Source: CAVQGZ01 sp964356295
GTDB lineage: Bacteria > Actinomycetota > Actinomycetes > Jiangellales > Jiangellaceae
Direction: 5' to 3'
DNA: 64,000 nt
Assembly (NCBI GenBank): GCA_964356295.1
Contig: CAYHHE010000003.1
Coordinates: 1-64,000, forward strand
Shown in pieces: positions 7,545 to 16,083 of the stretch (position 1 is its first letter; each line of letters begins with the position of its first letter). Made by a program: the position numbers and the translations under genes. A model generated the notes under the pieces. That model saw only the letters and a program-made list of their open reading frames with translations. It was not told the DNA's origin and ran no database searches.

Positions 7545-9649
7545 TGAGCCGCCCTGCCGCGTCGGGTAGTGCGGCCCGGCGGGCCGTGCTGCCCCTGCTC
7601 GCCGCCGCCCTTGTCGTCCTGGCGAGTCCCGGCGAGGTCTCGACCGCCAGGGCGCTCGTCGACCCGGCCACCCAGGTGCCAGGTGGCGCCACGGTGGCGC
7701 AGGCCACCCTCACCGCGGTCGAGCCCGCGAGCGCCACCGCGCAGGACGTGATCACCCTGCGAGGCGTGCTGCGCAATACCAGCTCGTCGGAGCTGACCGA
7801 GCCGCTGCCCGCCCTGCGGTGGAGCGCCGACCCGGTGCAGACCAGCGACGAGCTGGACCTCGTCGCTGAGAACCCGCTGTTCCGCTACGGCCAGGTCGAC
7901 TACCGATACTCGCAGCGGCTGGCGACGCTGGGGCCGGGACAGCAGGTGGACTTCGCCGTCGAGGTCCCGTTGAGCCGTCTGGGCCTGGGTTCCGGGGTGT
8001 ACGTCATCGGCGTCGACGTGCTCGCCACCCTTCCCGACGGGCCGCGGGTGTTCGTCGCCTCCGCACGCACCACCGTGCCGATCGATGTCGACGTCGAGCA
8101 GCCGCTGCCCGTCGCCACCCTCTGGCCGGTCGCGGCGTCCCCGTCCCTGCTGATCGACGGGCGGCACCTCGACGACGACCTCGCCGACCAGATCGGGCCG
8201 GACGGCAGGCTCGAGCGGCTCGTGCGGACGGCCACCGATGCGCCGGTGACCTGGGTGGTCGACCCGGACCTGGTCGACGGGGTCGCCTCCATGGTGGGTG
8301 GCTACCAGACCGTGGACCCACCCGCCTCCGGCGGCGGTGCGGCAGACGCCGCCGGGTTCCTCGCCCTGCTGTCCACCGCGATCGGACCCGGTGCCGACGT
8401 CGTGGCGGTGCCGGCCGCCGACCCCGACGTCGGCGGGATGCTCGCCTCCGGCCTGGACGAGGCCGGGGTCGCCGCCATCGTCGAAGACAGCGTGTCCGAC
8501 AGCGCAGTCACCGATCTGCTCGGCCGCACCGTCCGCCCTGTCGCATGGCTGGCCGACCGAGCCGTCGACGAGGCCACCGTGCGGGCGTACGCCGAGGCAG
8601 GGGTTGCGAGCGTGGTGCTGTCCGCCGCCGCTGTGGAGCCCACCCCCGAGGCGTCCCGGGTTCCCCTCGACCTCGACGCAGGTGATGGACGCGGCCGGCT
8701 GAGCGCTGTGCTGCCCGACGATCTTCCACTGGTCGGAAGCGACCCGGCGGTCGTGGACGACGTGGAGGTGCGGCAACGGTTCCTCGCACAGACCGCCCTG
8801 CTCGCCTCTGCAGGATCCCCGGGCGTCGTCGTGGCCCCCCCGCTGCGCTGGGCGCCTGAGCCGACTGTCCCGGGTGCGGTGCTTGGCGCGTGGCAGGGCA
8901 CGCCCTGGGTCCAGCCGGTGTCCCTGGAGCGACTCGCCCTGGCCGACGAGCCTGTCGAGCTCGCCGACGGTGAGCCCGTGCCCGCCCTGGACCCCCGGCT
9001 CACCGACACGCTCGGCCAGCTGGCCCAGGACGTCGAGCGACTGCAGCCGCTGTTCGTCGAGCCTCCGGTGTCCGCCGCCGAGCTGCCTCGCAGCACCGCT
9101 CGGGTGACCTCGGCAGCCTGGGCGGCGCTGCCCGACCGGGGGGAGCGGTACGCCGCGGCCCTGCAGAGCAGCGTGGCCACCGCCGAGCGGCAGATCGAAC
9201 TCCGGCTGTCCGACAGCATCACGCTGTCCAGCCGGTCCGGACGCTTCCCGATCACGCTGGTGAACAACGCCGACGACGACGTCGTGGTCGGCGTCGACTT
9301 CCGCAGCCAGAACACCAGCCGGCTGCGGGTCGAGCCCATCGAGCCGATTGTGCTCACCGCCGGGGAGAAGCGCACCGTCACCGCGACCGCGCTGGCCTCG
9401 GCGAACGGCCGAGTCCAGGTCAGCGCCAGCCTGGTCACCACGCAGGGCGAGCCGGTCGGGACAGCCGCGGTGACCTCGGTGGACGTCACCAACGTCGGTG
9501 CGCTGGGATGGACGGTCATCGCCCTCGGTGGGGTGCTGCTCGCCGTGGCGCTGCTGCGTTCGCGGCTACGCAGGCGCGCCGCCGGGCCGGACGCGAGCGC
9601 CGGCGAGGCCGCGCCGCGGGACGAGCGGCTGCAGGACCGCGTCAGATGA
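7544..9649 (+). CDS. DUF6049 family secreted/membrane protein
   Basis: A 701-residue protein with an N-terminal signal sequence (RRAVLPLLAAALVVLASPG), a long extracytoplasmic region rich in Ala, Val and Asp, and one C-terminal membrane helix (WTVIALGGVLLAVALL) followed by a basic tail. It therefore sits outside the cell on a single anchor. It corresponds by position to Rv3909, between the NUDIX gene and murJ. No enzyme motif is recognised and the molecular role is unknown; the setting suggests an envelope function linked to MurJ. It overlaps both neighbours (TGATG and ATGA). Confidence 0.85.
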   Translation: MSRPAASGSAARRAVLPLLAAALVVLASPGEVSTARALVDPATQVPGGATVAQATLTAVEPASATAQDVITLRGVLRNTSSSELTEPLPALRWSADPVQTSDELDLVAENPLFRYGQVDYRYSQRLATLGPGQQVDFAVEVPLSRLGLGSGVYVIGVDVLATLPDGPRVFVASARTTVPIDVDVEQPLPVATLWPVAASPSLLIDGRHLDDDLADQIGPDGRLERLVRTATDAPVTWVVDPDLVDGVASMVGGYQTVDPPASGGGAADAAGFLALLSTAIGPGADVVAVPAADPDVGGMLASGLDEAGVAAIVEDSVSDSAVTDLLGRTVRPVAWLADRAVDEATVRAYAEAGVASVVLSAAAVEPTPEASRVPLDLDAGDGRGRLSAVLPDDLPLVGSDPAVVDDVEVRQRFLAQTALLASAGSPGVVVAPPLRWAPEPTVPGAVLGAWQGTPWVQPVSLERLALADEPVELADGEPVPALDPRLTDTLGQLAQDVERLQPLFVEPPVSAAELPRSTARVTSAAWAALPDRGERYAAALQSSVATAERQIELRLSDSITLSSRSGRFPITLVNNADDDVVVGVDFRSQNTSRLRVEPIEPIVLTAGEKRTVTATALASANGRVQVSASLVTTQGEPVGTAAVTSVDVTNVGALGWTVIALGGVLLAVALLRSRLRRRAAGPDASAGEAAPRDERLQDRVR

Positions 9650-11343
9650 CCGACGACGCCCGATCTGGCCAGGACCCCGCGGCGCCGACCGACCGCATCG
9701 GCCGCGCTGCGGGCATCATGGCCATCGGCACCATGCTCTCGCGGGCCACGGGCTTCCTGCGCGCGGCCGTGATCGCCGCCACGCTCGGCCTCGTTCTCAC
9801 CGCAGACATGTTCGCCGTGGCCGACGCGTTGCCCGCCGCGATGTACACGATCGTGGCCGGCGGGGTGCTCAACGCCGTGCTGGTCCCCCAGCTCGTGCGG
9901 GCGATGAAGAACGACGTCGACGGCGGGGAGGCCTACGCCCAACGCTTGGCCAGCGCCGTCCTCCTGGTGCTCGGTGGTGCCACCGCCCTGCTGGTCCTCG
10001 CCGCGCCGGCGGTCATCCGGCTCTACGTCGGTGGCGAGCTCACCGGGCCCGAGCTTCGTCCCCAGCTGGACACCATCGTGCTGCTGGCGCGGTTCACTCT
10101 GCTGCAGGTGTTCTTCTACGGCCTCTATACCTTACTGGGGCAGATGTTGAACGCGCGTGGCAGATTTGGCCCGATGATGTTCGCGCCCATCCTGAACAAC
10201 CTCGTCGCCATCGCGGTGTTCGGCGGGTTCCTGCTCGCCATGGGGCCGCTGGACCCCGATGCCGGTCAGTTCACGACTGCCCAGGTCGTCTGGTTCGGGT
10301 TGGGGTCGACGCTGGGCATCGCGATGCAGGCGCTGGTGCTGCTGCCCGTGCTGCACGGCACCGGGCTACGGCTGCGACCCCGGACCGACCTGCGGGGGGT
10401 AGGGCTCGGGAAGGCGTTCCGTCTCGGTGCCTGGACCGTGGCGCTGATCGCGATCATGCAGGTCACCCAGATCGTCGTGGTGCGGCTGGCCACCTCGGCC
10501 ACCGCAGCCGCGGCGGCCTCGGCCGAGGTGGACCGAGGGGCCGGCATCGCGGTGTACAACAACGCCTTCCTCATCATCATGGTCCCCCACTCGATCATCA
10601 CCGTGTCGTTGGCCACCGCGATGCTGCCGGACCTGAGCAGGCAGGCCGCCGCCGCGCGCCTCGACGTGATACGCGAGCGGATCGGCACCGCCGTCCGGGC
10701 CTGCATCGCGATCATCCTTCCGTTCGCGGCGCTGCTCGCCGCCCTCTCCGGACCCCTGGCGAGCCTGCTCTTCGGTTACGGGGCCGCCCGCGAGGACGTC
10801 GACCTCGTCGCCTTCACCGTCGCCTTGTTCGTCCCCGGCCTGGTCGGGTTCACCATCACCTTCCTCGTCCAGCGCGCCTTCTACGCCCAGGAGGACACCA
10901 GGACGCCGGTCGTGGTCCAGCTCGCCGTGTCCACCGTGCAGATCGCTCTCGCCGTCGCGATCGTGCCTCGGGTCCAGCCCCAGCTCGTCTCCGGCGTCCT
11001 CGCTGCGGTGTGGTCGGCGGCAGCCCTGCTCGGTGCGGTGGTGGCGATGGTGCTGCTGCACCGACGAGTCGGGACCGTGGGGGGATGGCGGCTGGCGGGC
11101 TTCGTGCTGCTTGTTGCGCTCGCTGCCCTCCCCGGAACGCTGCTCGTGCTGCGCGCGACCCTGGCCAGCGCACCGCTGTGGACCTCCGGGCCGCTGGGCG
11201 CCGTCCTGGTGCTTGGCCTGGGCACGCTGCTGGCTGCCGTGTCGTACCTGGCGCTTGCCTGGCTGCTTCGCCTCGGCCCGGTGCGCGACGGACTGACCCG
11301 GGCCGGTCGGCTGGTGCGCGGGCGACGTTCTCGTGTGCCCTAG
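9646..11343 (+). CDS. murJ: Lipid II flippase MurJ (MviN)
   Basis: A 565-residue polytopic membrane protein of the MOP superfamily that flips lipid II across the membrane. Signature segments include MLSRATGFLRAAVIAATLG at the N-terminus, GGVLNAVLVPQL in the second helix pair, and VQRAFYAQEDTRTPV. About 14 hydrophobic helices are seen, the normal number. In Mycobacterium the same protein continues into a cytoplasmic pseudokinase and an extracellular domain (Rv3910); here it ends after the membrane part and those domains form the next gene. The ATG at 9646 overlaps the preceding stop by ATGA. Confidence 0.95.
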   Translation: MTDDARSGQDPAAPTDRIGRAAGIMAIGTMLSRATGFLRAAVIAATLGLVLTADMFAVADALPAAMYTIVAGGVLNAVLVPQLVRAMKNDVDGGEAYAQRLASAVLLVLGGATALLVLAAPAVIRLYVGGELTGPELRPQLDTIVLLARFTLLQVFFYGLYTLLGQMLNARGRFGPMMFAPILNNLVAIAVFGGFLLAMGPLDPDAGQFTTAQVVWFGLGSTLGIAMQALVLLPVLHGTGLRLRPRTDLRGVGLGKAFRLGAWTVALIAIMQVTQIVVVRLATSATAAAAASAEVDRGAGIAVYNNAFLIIMVPHSIITVSLATAMLPDLSRQAAAARLDVIRERIGTAVRACIAIILPFAALLAALSGPLASLLFGYGAAREDVDLVAFTVALFVPGLVGFTITFLVQRAFYAQEDTRTPVVVQLAVSTVQIALAVAIVPRVQPQLVSGVLAAVWSAAALLGAVVAMVLLHRRVGTVGGWRLAGFVLLVALAALPGTLLVLRATLASAPLWTSGPLGAVLVLGLGTLLAAVSYLALAWLLRLGPVRDGLTRAGRLVRGRRSRVP

Positions 11344-11409
11344 CCGCCCGCCCACCGCCTCGGCCTACCATGGACCTACACCCGACGTTCGTTCGAGGAG
11401 GCCACGTCC

Positions 11410-12990
11410 GTGCGCGTCCACCCCGGCGATCGCGTGGGCGGCCGCTACCTGGTGTACGAGCAGACCGACGAGAACTGGGGTGTGTGCGGGTGGCGGGCCC
11501 GTGACGAGGTGCTGGGACGGGACGTCCTGCTCACGACCTTCCACCCCGACGACCCGCGAGCGCCGGCACTGGTCGCCGCCGCTCAGGCCGCCGCGAGGGT
11601 GGCCGACCACCGCTTCGTCCGGGTCCTCGACGCCCACGTCGCCCCGCCCACCGGGTTCCTGGTGCGCGAGTGGGCCGGCGGCCGAACCCTGGCCGACCTG
11701 CTGGGCAACGGTCCCCTGCCGGAGGACGTCGCAGCCTCCCTGACCCGTGAGGTCGCCGAGGCGCTGCAGAGCGCCCATGACGCCGGTCAGCGCCACCTGT
11801 GCGTGGACGCCGGCTCGGTGGGGATCGACGACGAGGGCGCGGTCCGCATCCGTGGTCTGGGCACCGCCGCGGTCCTGCGAGGGGTGCAGCCCAGCGCGCA
11901 GGGTGCCGCGCGGGACGACACCGCGGGGGTAGGTCGGGTGCTCTACGCCGCGCTGACCGCTCGCCTGCCGGCGCGGGAGCCCTCCGGCCTCCCCCTGGCC
12001 CGGCGCACCGACGACGCCATCCCCGCCCCACGTCAGGTGCGCGCCGGAGTGTCTCCTCTGCTCGACGCGGTCACCGTGCGCGCGCTGGGAACCGCGCGGA
12101 CACACCGCTCCCCGCCGTACAGCACTCCCGGAGAGGTCGCCCGCGCCCTGGGTGCGATCACCAGCAGGCAGGACGCCGCGCGCCCCGCGCAACCTGTCCT
12201 GGCGCCGGCGATCGGCGCTCCCCTCGCGCTGCCCGAGGAGATCCTGCCGTCGGTCTCCTCAGCGCAGCGCCCCGCGCTCGACCCAGCGCCGGGCACCCCC
12301 CCACCCCCGGTCGTGCCTCCCCCGGCTCCTGAGGACCCCGGCGGTTCGTCGCGGCGAAGCGGGCCGCCATGGCTGCGGGTCGCGACGGTCGTGGCAGGGG
12401 TGGTCATCGGCCTCGGCGCGATCCTGCTGGGAGTCGAGCTGCTCGCTGCCAACCGGGTTCCTGACCTCGACCCGGCCGGCTCCCCCGTGATGGAGGACCA
12501 GGCGCGGCCCGCGCCCGGACCGGCATCGCCGGTGCAGGGGGGGATCACGGTGCGCGAGGTGAGCTCGGCTCGCGACTACGACCCGTGGGGCAACGGCTCG
12601 GAGAACTCCGAGCAGACCTCGCTCGCCATCGATGGGGACACATCCACCGCGTGGCCCACCCAGACCTACTTCGACCCGCTCGAGCAGCAGAAGCCGGGCG
12701 TTGGTCTGCTGCTCGACTTCGGCCAAGCCGTTCCGGTGCAGACGGTCGACCTCGACCTGCAGGGCCGGACGTCGGACGTCGAGGTCCGCCTCGCCCCCCC
12801 CGACGCCCTGGGAGTGCCGCCGACGCAGGACGGCTTCACCCTTTTCGGACGAGCCGAAGGCGCCGGCTCGTCGGTCAGCATCACCGGTGAGCCCAGCAGC
12901 GCCCGCTTCGTCCTGGTCTGGTTCACCCGGCTGCCGCAGACAGACGGCGGGTGGCGGGGCGGGGTGGCCGAGGCCGTGGTCCGGGGATGA
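11410..12990 (+). CDS. Membrane pseudokinase with discoidin-like outer domain (MviN C-terminal part as a separate gene)
   Basis: A 526-residue protein. Residues about 1-260 have a Ser/Thr-kinase fold, starting VGGRYLVYEQ, but catalytic residues are missing: the HRD region reads HLCVDAGSV and the DFG position reads RGLG. It is therefore a pseudokinase. A Pro-rich linker, one membrane helix at about 320-345 and an outer domain with SSARDYDPWGNGSEN and AIDGDTSTAW (discoidin/F5-F8-like) follow. In Mycobacterium this module is fused to MurJ and, when phosphorylated by PknB, recruits FhaA. Here it is a stand-alone gene 66 bp after murJ, with GTG 11410 and GAGGAG upstream. It overlaps sigM by ATGA. 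Confidence 0.85.
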   Translation: MRVHPGDRVGGRYLVYEQTDENWGVCGWRARDEVLGRDVLLTTFHPDDPRAPALVAAAQAAARVADHRFVRVLDAHVAPPTGFLVREWAGGRTLADLLGNGPLPEDVAASLTREVAEALQSAHDAGQRHLCVDAGSVGIDDEGAVRIRGLGTAAVLRGVQPSAQGAARDDTAGVGRVLYAALTARLPAREPSGLPLARRTDDAIPAPRQVRAGVSPLLDAVTVRALGTARTHRSPPYSTPGEVARALGAITSRQDAARPAQPVLAPAIGAPLALPEEILPSVSSAQRPALDPAPGTPPPPVVPPPAPEDPGGSSRRSGPPWLRVATVVAGVVIGLGAILLGVELLAANRVPDLDPAGSPVMEDQARPAPGPASPVQGGITVREVSSARDYDPWGNGSENSEQTSLAIDGDTSTAWPTQTYFDPLEQQKPGVGLLLDFGQAVPVQTVDLDLQGRTSDVEVRLAPPDALGVPPTQDGFTLFGRAEGAGSSVSITGEPSSARFVLVWFTRLPQTDGGWRGGVAEAVVRG

Positions 12991-13679
12991 TCTCGGCCGG
13001 TCTCGCCGACACCTCCTCCACCGATCCCACCGCCAGCGACCGTGAGCTGCTGCAGGCCCACGTGGCCGGCTCCGCGTCCGCGTTCGCCGAGCTCGTCTCC
13101 CGGCACTCCGGGCGGCTGTGGGCGGTCGCGTTGCGCATCGTCGGCGACCCCGAGGACGCCGCCGACGTCCTGCAGGACGCTCTGGTCAAGGCGTTCCGCT
13201 CAGCCGGGTCGTTCCGCGGCGATGCAGCGGTGTCGACCTGGCTGCACCGAATCGTGGTCAACACCGCCTTTGACCTGCGACGGCGTCCGCTCCACACCGT
13301 CACCGCCCACCCCGGGCACGACGCGATCGCCGACCCGCCCGACCCCCGCGACCGCATCGCCGACCTGCACACCGCGCTGGACGTGCACGCGGCGCTGGCC
13401 ACTCTGCCCATCGAGCAACGCACCGCCCTGGTCCTGGTCGACCTCAGCGGCTTCTCCGTGGACGAGGCCGCCGAGGTCCTGCAGTGCCCGGTGGGGACGG
13501 TCAAGAGCCGCTGCTTCCGTGGCCGCCGCCACCTGGCCGGGCTGCTCGCGGACTACGCCCCAGGCCGGTCGAGCCCAGCCTCGACGGGCCCGTCGCAAGA
13601 GGGGAACCCTCAGGCGGTGCCGGGCGTCCAAGAGTCGAGGGAGGGCGCCACCGCCCCGGACGAGGAGGCCTCAGCGTGA
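12987..13679 (+). CDS. sigM: ECF RNA polymerase sigma factor, SigM type
   Basis: A 230-residue extracytoplasmic-function sigma factor. Region 2 includes EDAADVLQDALVKAFRS and TWLHRIVVNTAFD; region 4 includes LPIEQRTALVLVDLSGFSVD and CPVGTVKSRCFRGRR, the helix-turn-helix that reads the -35 element. The last 40 or so residues are a disordered tail. Position between the MviN module and trxB matches Rv3911 (sigM) and SCO3892. It is coupled to the pseudokinase gene upstream (ATGA) and to its anti-sigma factor downstream (GTGA), fitting release in response to envelope or redox stress. Confidence 0.93.
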   Translation: MISAGLADTSSTDPTASDRELLQAHVAGSASAFAELVSRHSGRLWAVALRIVGDPEDAADVLQDALVKAFRSAGSFRGDAAVSTWLHRIVVNTAFDLRRRPLHTVTAHPGHDAIADPPDPRDRIADLHTALDVHAALATLPIEQRTALVLVDLSGFSVDEAAEVLQCPVGTVKSRCFRGRRHLAGLLADYAPGRSSPASTGPSQEGNPQAVPGVQESREGATAPDEEASA

Positions 13680-14440
13680 GCCAGTCCGAGGGTCACCCGA
13701 GCGCGCAGTCGCTGTGGGAGCCTGACGAGCGCACCCGGGCGCACCTCGACGACTGCGTCCGATGCCAGAACCTCGGCGCGGAGGTGGCTGCCGAGCAGGC
13801 CCAGGTGCGGGACTGGCTGCGGGCGTCGGCTCCATCGCCGGCCGTCCCCGCCGAGGTGGCGACGCGACTGCACCGGGCCGTCGCGGACGAAGCGGGACGC
13901 CGAGCGCACGTCGACGACCAGGTCGCGCTCGGCCCGGCCCGTCCGGCGAGCCGGTGGGCCGGGCCACTGCCTGGCTGGCTCGCGGCGGCGGCCGTCGCGG
14001 CGCTCGCCCTGGTCGGTGCCGGCATCGTCGTCCCGCAGATCACCGGTCCGGACGAGCCGCTTGCGGGGTCCGACCGCGCCGAGCTTGCCGAGTCCGCAGC
14101 TGACGCGGGGGCTGGACCGGGTGAGGGGGCGGCCGTCGTACCCGACGGTGAGGCCTCCGACCGCGCCGACGGGCCCGCCCTGCCCGATGACCTGGTCGTC
14201 ACGGCACAGCGTCTGCTCGACGACCCGTCCACGCTTGCGACCGCCCCGGCCGGGTGCGGTGCGGCACTGGTCGCTGCGTCACAAGGGCAGGTGCGCGCTG
14301 CGGGCGTGCTGCGCGGCCCCCCCGACGAGGGGGTGCTGGTGGTGCTCGGAAGCGGTGACGACCTCGTCGCCTGGTGGTTGCCGTCATGCACCTCAGGACC
14401 CGACGAAGCGCTCGGTGCCAGCCCACTGGCCTCCCCGTGA
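13676..14440 (+). CDS. Zinc-binding anti-sigma factor, membrane anchored
   Basis: A 254-residue protein that overlaps sigM by GTGA. The N-terminal cytoplasmic part contains HLDDCVRCQNL, an HxxxCxxC zinc anti-sigma motif like those that hold ECF sigma factors inactive. One membrane helix (WLAAAAVAALALVGAGIVV) follows at about residue 100, then an acidic, Ala-rich outer domain with two further Cys (AGCGAAL and PSCTSG) that could form a disulfide. Topology and neighbours make it the SigM regulator, equivalent to Rv3912. The inducing signal is unknown; the Cys residues make thiol redox plausible. Confidence 0.85.
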   Translation: MSQSEGHPSAQSLWEPDERTRAHLDDCVRCQNLGAEVAAEQAQVRDWLRASAPSPAVPAEVATRLHRAVADEAGRRAHVDDQVALGPARPASRWAGPLPGWLAAAAVAALALVGAGIVVPQITGPDEPLAGSDRAELAESAADAGAGPGEGAAVVPDGEASDRADGPALPDDLVVTAQRLLDDPSTLATAPAGCGAALVAASQGQVRAAGVLRGPPDEGVLVVLGSGDDLVAWWLPSCTSGPDEALGASPLASP

Positions 14441-14471
14441 CCTGCCCCGGGGGACCCGAATGCCAGCGCCG

Positions 14472-14498
14472 GGGAATCCCGGATGCCTACCATCGGTT
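14472..14498 (+). promoter_or_regulatory. Sigma-R/SigH-like promoter of trxBA
   Basis: GGGAAT (14472-14477), exactly 18 bp, then GTT (14496-14498). This is the GGGAAT-N18-GTT form recognised by the redox sigma factors SigR (Streptomyces) and SigH (Mycobacterium). It lies 79 bp before the trxB start in the only sizeable gap of this operon. The thioredoxin genes are classical targets of that sigma factor, which supports the call; no experimental start site is known here. Confidence 0.7.
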
Positions 14499-14576
14499 CT
14501 GCTACCGGCCCGCACGATCGGCCCCCGAGAGCCGCGCAGACGACGCCCTGCCACCGAGACAGCGAGAGAGACAGAC

Positions 14577-15548
14577 GTGAGTGACGACATCCGTGACGTG
14601 ATCATCATCGGTTCGGGGCCCGCCGGGTACACCGCCGCCGTCTACGCCGCCCGCGCCCGGCTCCAGCCGCTGGTCCTGGAGGGCTCGGTCACCGCCGGCG
14701 GTGCGCTGATGAACACCACCGAGGTGGAGAACTTCCCCGGCTTCGCCGAGGGCGTCATGGGACCCGAGCTCATGGACCAGATGCGCCGCCAGGCCGAGCG
14801 ATTCGGCGCCGACCTGGTGACCGACGACGCGGTCGAGATGTCCCTGCAGGGGCCGGTCAAGACCGTGGTCGACGGCAGCGGACGCACGTACCGCGCCCGC
14901 ACCGTGATCCTGTGCATGGGGTCGGGGTACCGCGAGCTCGGGCTCCCTGACGAGAAGCGCCTGTCCGGCCATGGTGTCTCGTGGTGCGCCACCTGCGACG
15001 GCTTCTTCTTCCGTGACCAGGAGATCGCCGTCGTCGGAGGCGGTGACTCGGCGATGGAGGAGGCGACCTTCCTCACCCGGTTCGCCAGCCGCGTGCACGT
15101 CATCCACCGCCGCGACCAGCTGCGCGCCTCGAAGGTCATGCAGGAGCGCGCCCTGTCCGACCCGAAGATCACCGTCCACTGGAACTCCTCAGTCGTTGGG
15201 ATCCACGGGGACGAGAAGCTGTCCGGCATCCGGCTGGCCGACACCGTCACGCAGGAGCAGCGCGACCTGGCCGTCACCGGGCTGTTCATCGCCATCGGCC
15301 ACGACCCTCGCTCGGAGCTGGTGCGTGACCAGGTCGCCCTCGACCCCGAGGGCTACGTCCTCGTGGACGCCCCGTCCACCCGCACCGACCTGCCCGGTGT
15401 GTTCGCCGCAGGCGACCTGGTCGACCACACCTACCGGCAGGCGGTCACCGCCGCCGGCACCGGCTGCGCCGCCGCCCTCGACGCCGAGCGGTACCTGGCC
15501 ACCCTCGCCGACTCCCGACCCGCAGAACAACACCCCGTCGCTGTCTAG
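14577..15548 (+). CDS. trxB: Thioredoxin reductase
   Basis: NADPH-dependent flavoenzyme that reduces thioredoxin. 323 residues, normal for the low-molecular-weight class. The FAD motif GSGPAGYTAA, redox-active CATCDG (CxxC), NADPH motif GGGDSAMEEA and the C-terminal FAD segment VFAAGDL are all intact. The GTG at 14577 is chosen because the Rossmann strand DVIIIGSGPAG begins about six residues later. It sits behind a sigma-R-like promoter and 11 bp before trxA, so the pair forms one redox operon. Confidence 0.96.
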   Translation: MSDDIRDVIIIGSGPAGYTAAVYAARARLQPLVLEGSVTAGGALMNTTEVENFPGFAEGVMGPELMDQMRRQAERFGADLVTDDAVEMSLQGPVKTVVDGSGRTYRARTVILCMGSGYRELGLPDEKRLSGHGVSWCATCDGFFFRDQEIAVVGGGDSAMEEATFLTRFASRVHVIHRRDQLRASKVMQERALSDPKITVHWNSSVVGIHGDEKLSGIRLADTVTQEQRDLAVTGLFIAIGHDPRSELVRDQVALDPEGYVLVDAPSTRTDLPGVFAAGDLVDHTYRQAVTAAGTGCAAALDAERYLATLADSRPAEQHPVAV

Positions 15549-15559
15549 AGAGGACACCC

Positions 15560-15880
15560 GTGAGCGTCACCCCCGTCACCGACCAGACCTTCACCAAGCA
15601 GGTGCTGCAGTCCGACAAGCCCGTCGTCGTGGACTTCTGGGCCGAGTGGTGCGGCCCCTGCCGCATGGTCTCCCCGATCCTCGAGGAGCTCTCCAACGAG
15701 CACGGGGACAAGGTGTCCTTCGTCAAGCTCAACGTCGACGAGAACCCGCAGACGGCCGCGTCCTACCGGGTGACGTCCATCCCCACCCTCAACGTGTACT
15801 CCGGTGGTCAAGTGGTCAAGCAGATCATCGGTGCACGGCCCAAGTCGGCCATCCTGGCTGAGCTCAGCGACTACGTCTGA
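15560..15880 (+). CDS. trxA: Thioredoxin
   Basis: A 106-residue thioredoxin with the active site WAEWCGPCRM and the cis-Pro segment TSIPTLNVYSGG. It transfers electrons from TrxB to cytoplasmic disulfides such as ribonucleotide reductase and peroxiredoxins. GTG start at 15560 preceded by AGAGAGGA. Equivalent to Rv3914 (trxC). It is the last gene before a long repeat-filled, gapped intergenic region. Confidence 0.96.
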   Translation: MSVTPVTDQTFTKQVLQSDKPVVVDFWAEWCGPCRMVSPILEELSNEHGDKVSFVKLNVDENPQTAASYRVTSIPTLNVYSGGQVVKQIIGARPKSAILAELSDYV

Positions 15881-15889
15881 GCGCCCCCC

Positions 15890-15983
15890 GCCGGTGGTGG
15901 TTGGCCCCGCCGGTGGTGGTTGGCCCCGCCGGTGGTGGTTGGCCCCGCGGTGGTGGTTGGCCCCGCGGTGGTGGTTGGCCCCG
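15890..15983. repeat. GC-rich minisatellite running into an assembly gap
   Basis: Three 19-bp units GCCGGTGGTGGTTGGCCCC are followed by two 18-bp units lacking one C, then the sequence breaks into N. The core GGTGGTGGTTG resembles the reverse complement of a unit in the repeat array at 53794-53956 (CAACCACCACC), so it may derive from the same family. The 578 bp between trxA and cwlM hold only this repeat, the gap and the following array; I see no gene. Confidence 0.85.
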
Positions 15984-16083
15984 NNNNNNNNNNNNNNNNN
16001 NNNNNNNNNNNNNNNNNNNNNNNNNNNNNNNNNNNNNNNNNNNNNNNNNNNNNNNNNNNNNNNNNNNNNNNNNNNNNNNNNNN
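15984..16083. other. Assembly gap of 100 N (size conventional)
   Basis: Exactly 100 N, the usual placeholder for unknown length. The left side ends in the minisatellite. The first 55 bases on the right (16084-16138) recur exactly at 16284-16338 and differ at the very next base, as expected where a k=55 de Bruijn graph branches. Real repeat copies are probably missing here. Confidence 0.95.

Noticed and set aside
8302..9942. 546-residue antisense frame across the DUF6049 gene and murJ
   Set aside because: It crosses two well supported genes on the other strand and has Ser/Thr/Arg-rich composition without motifs.
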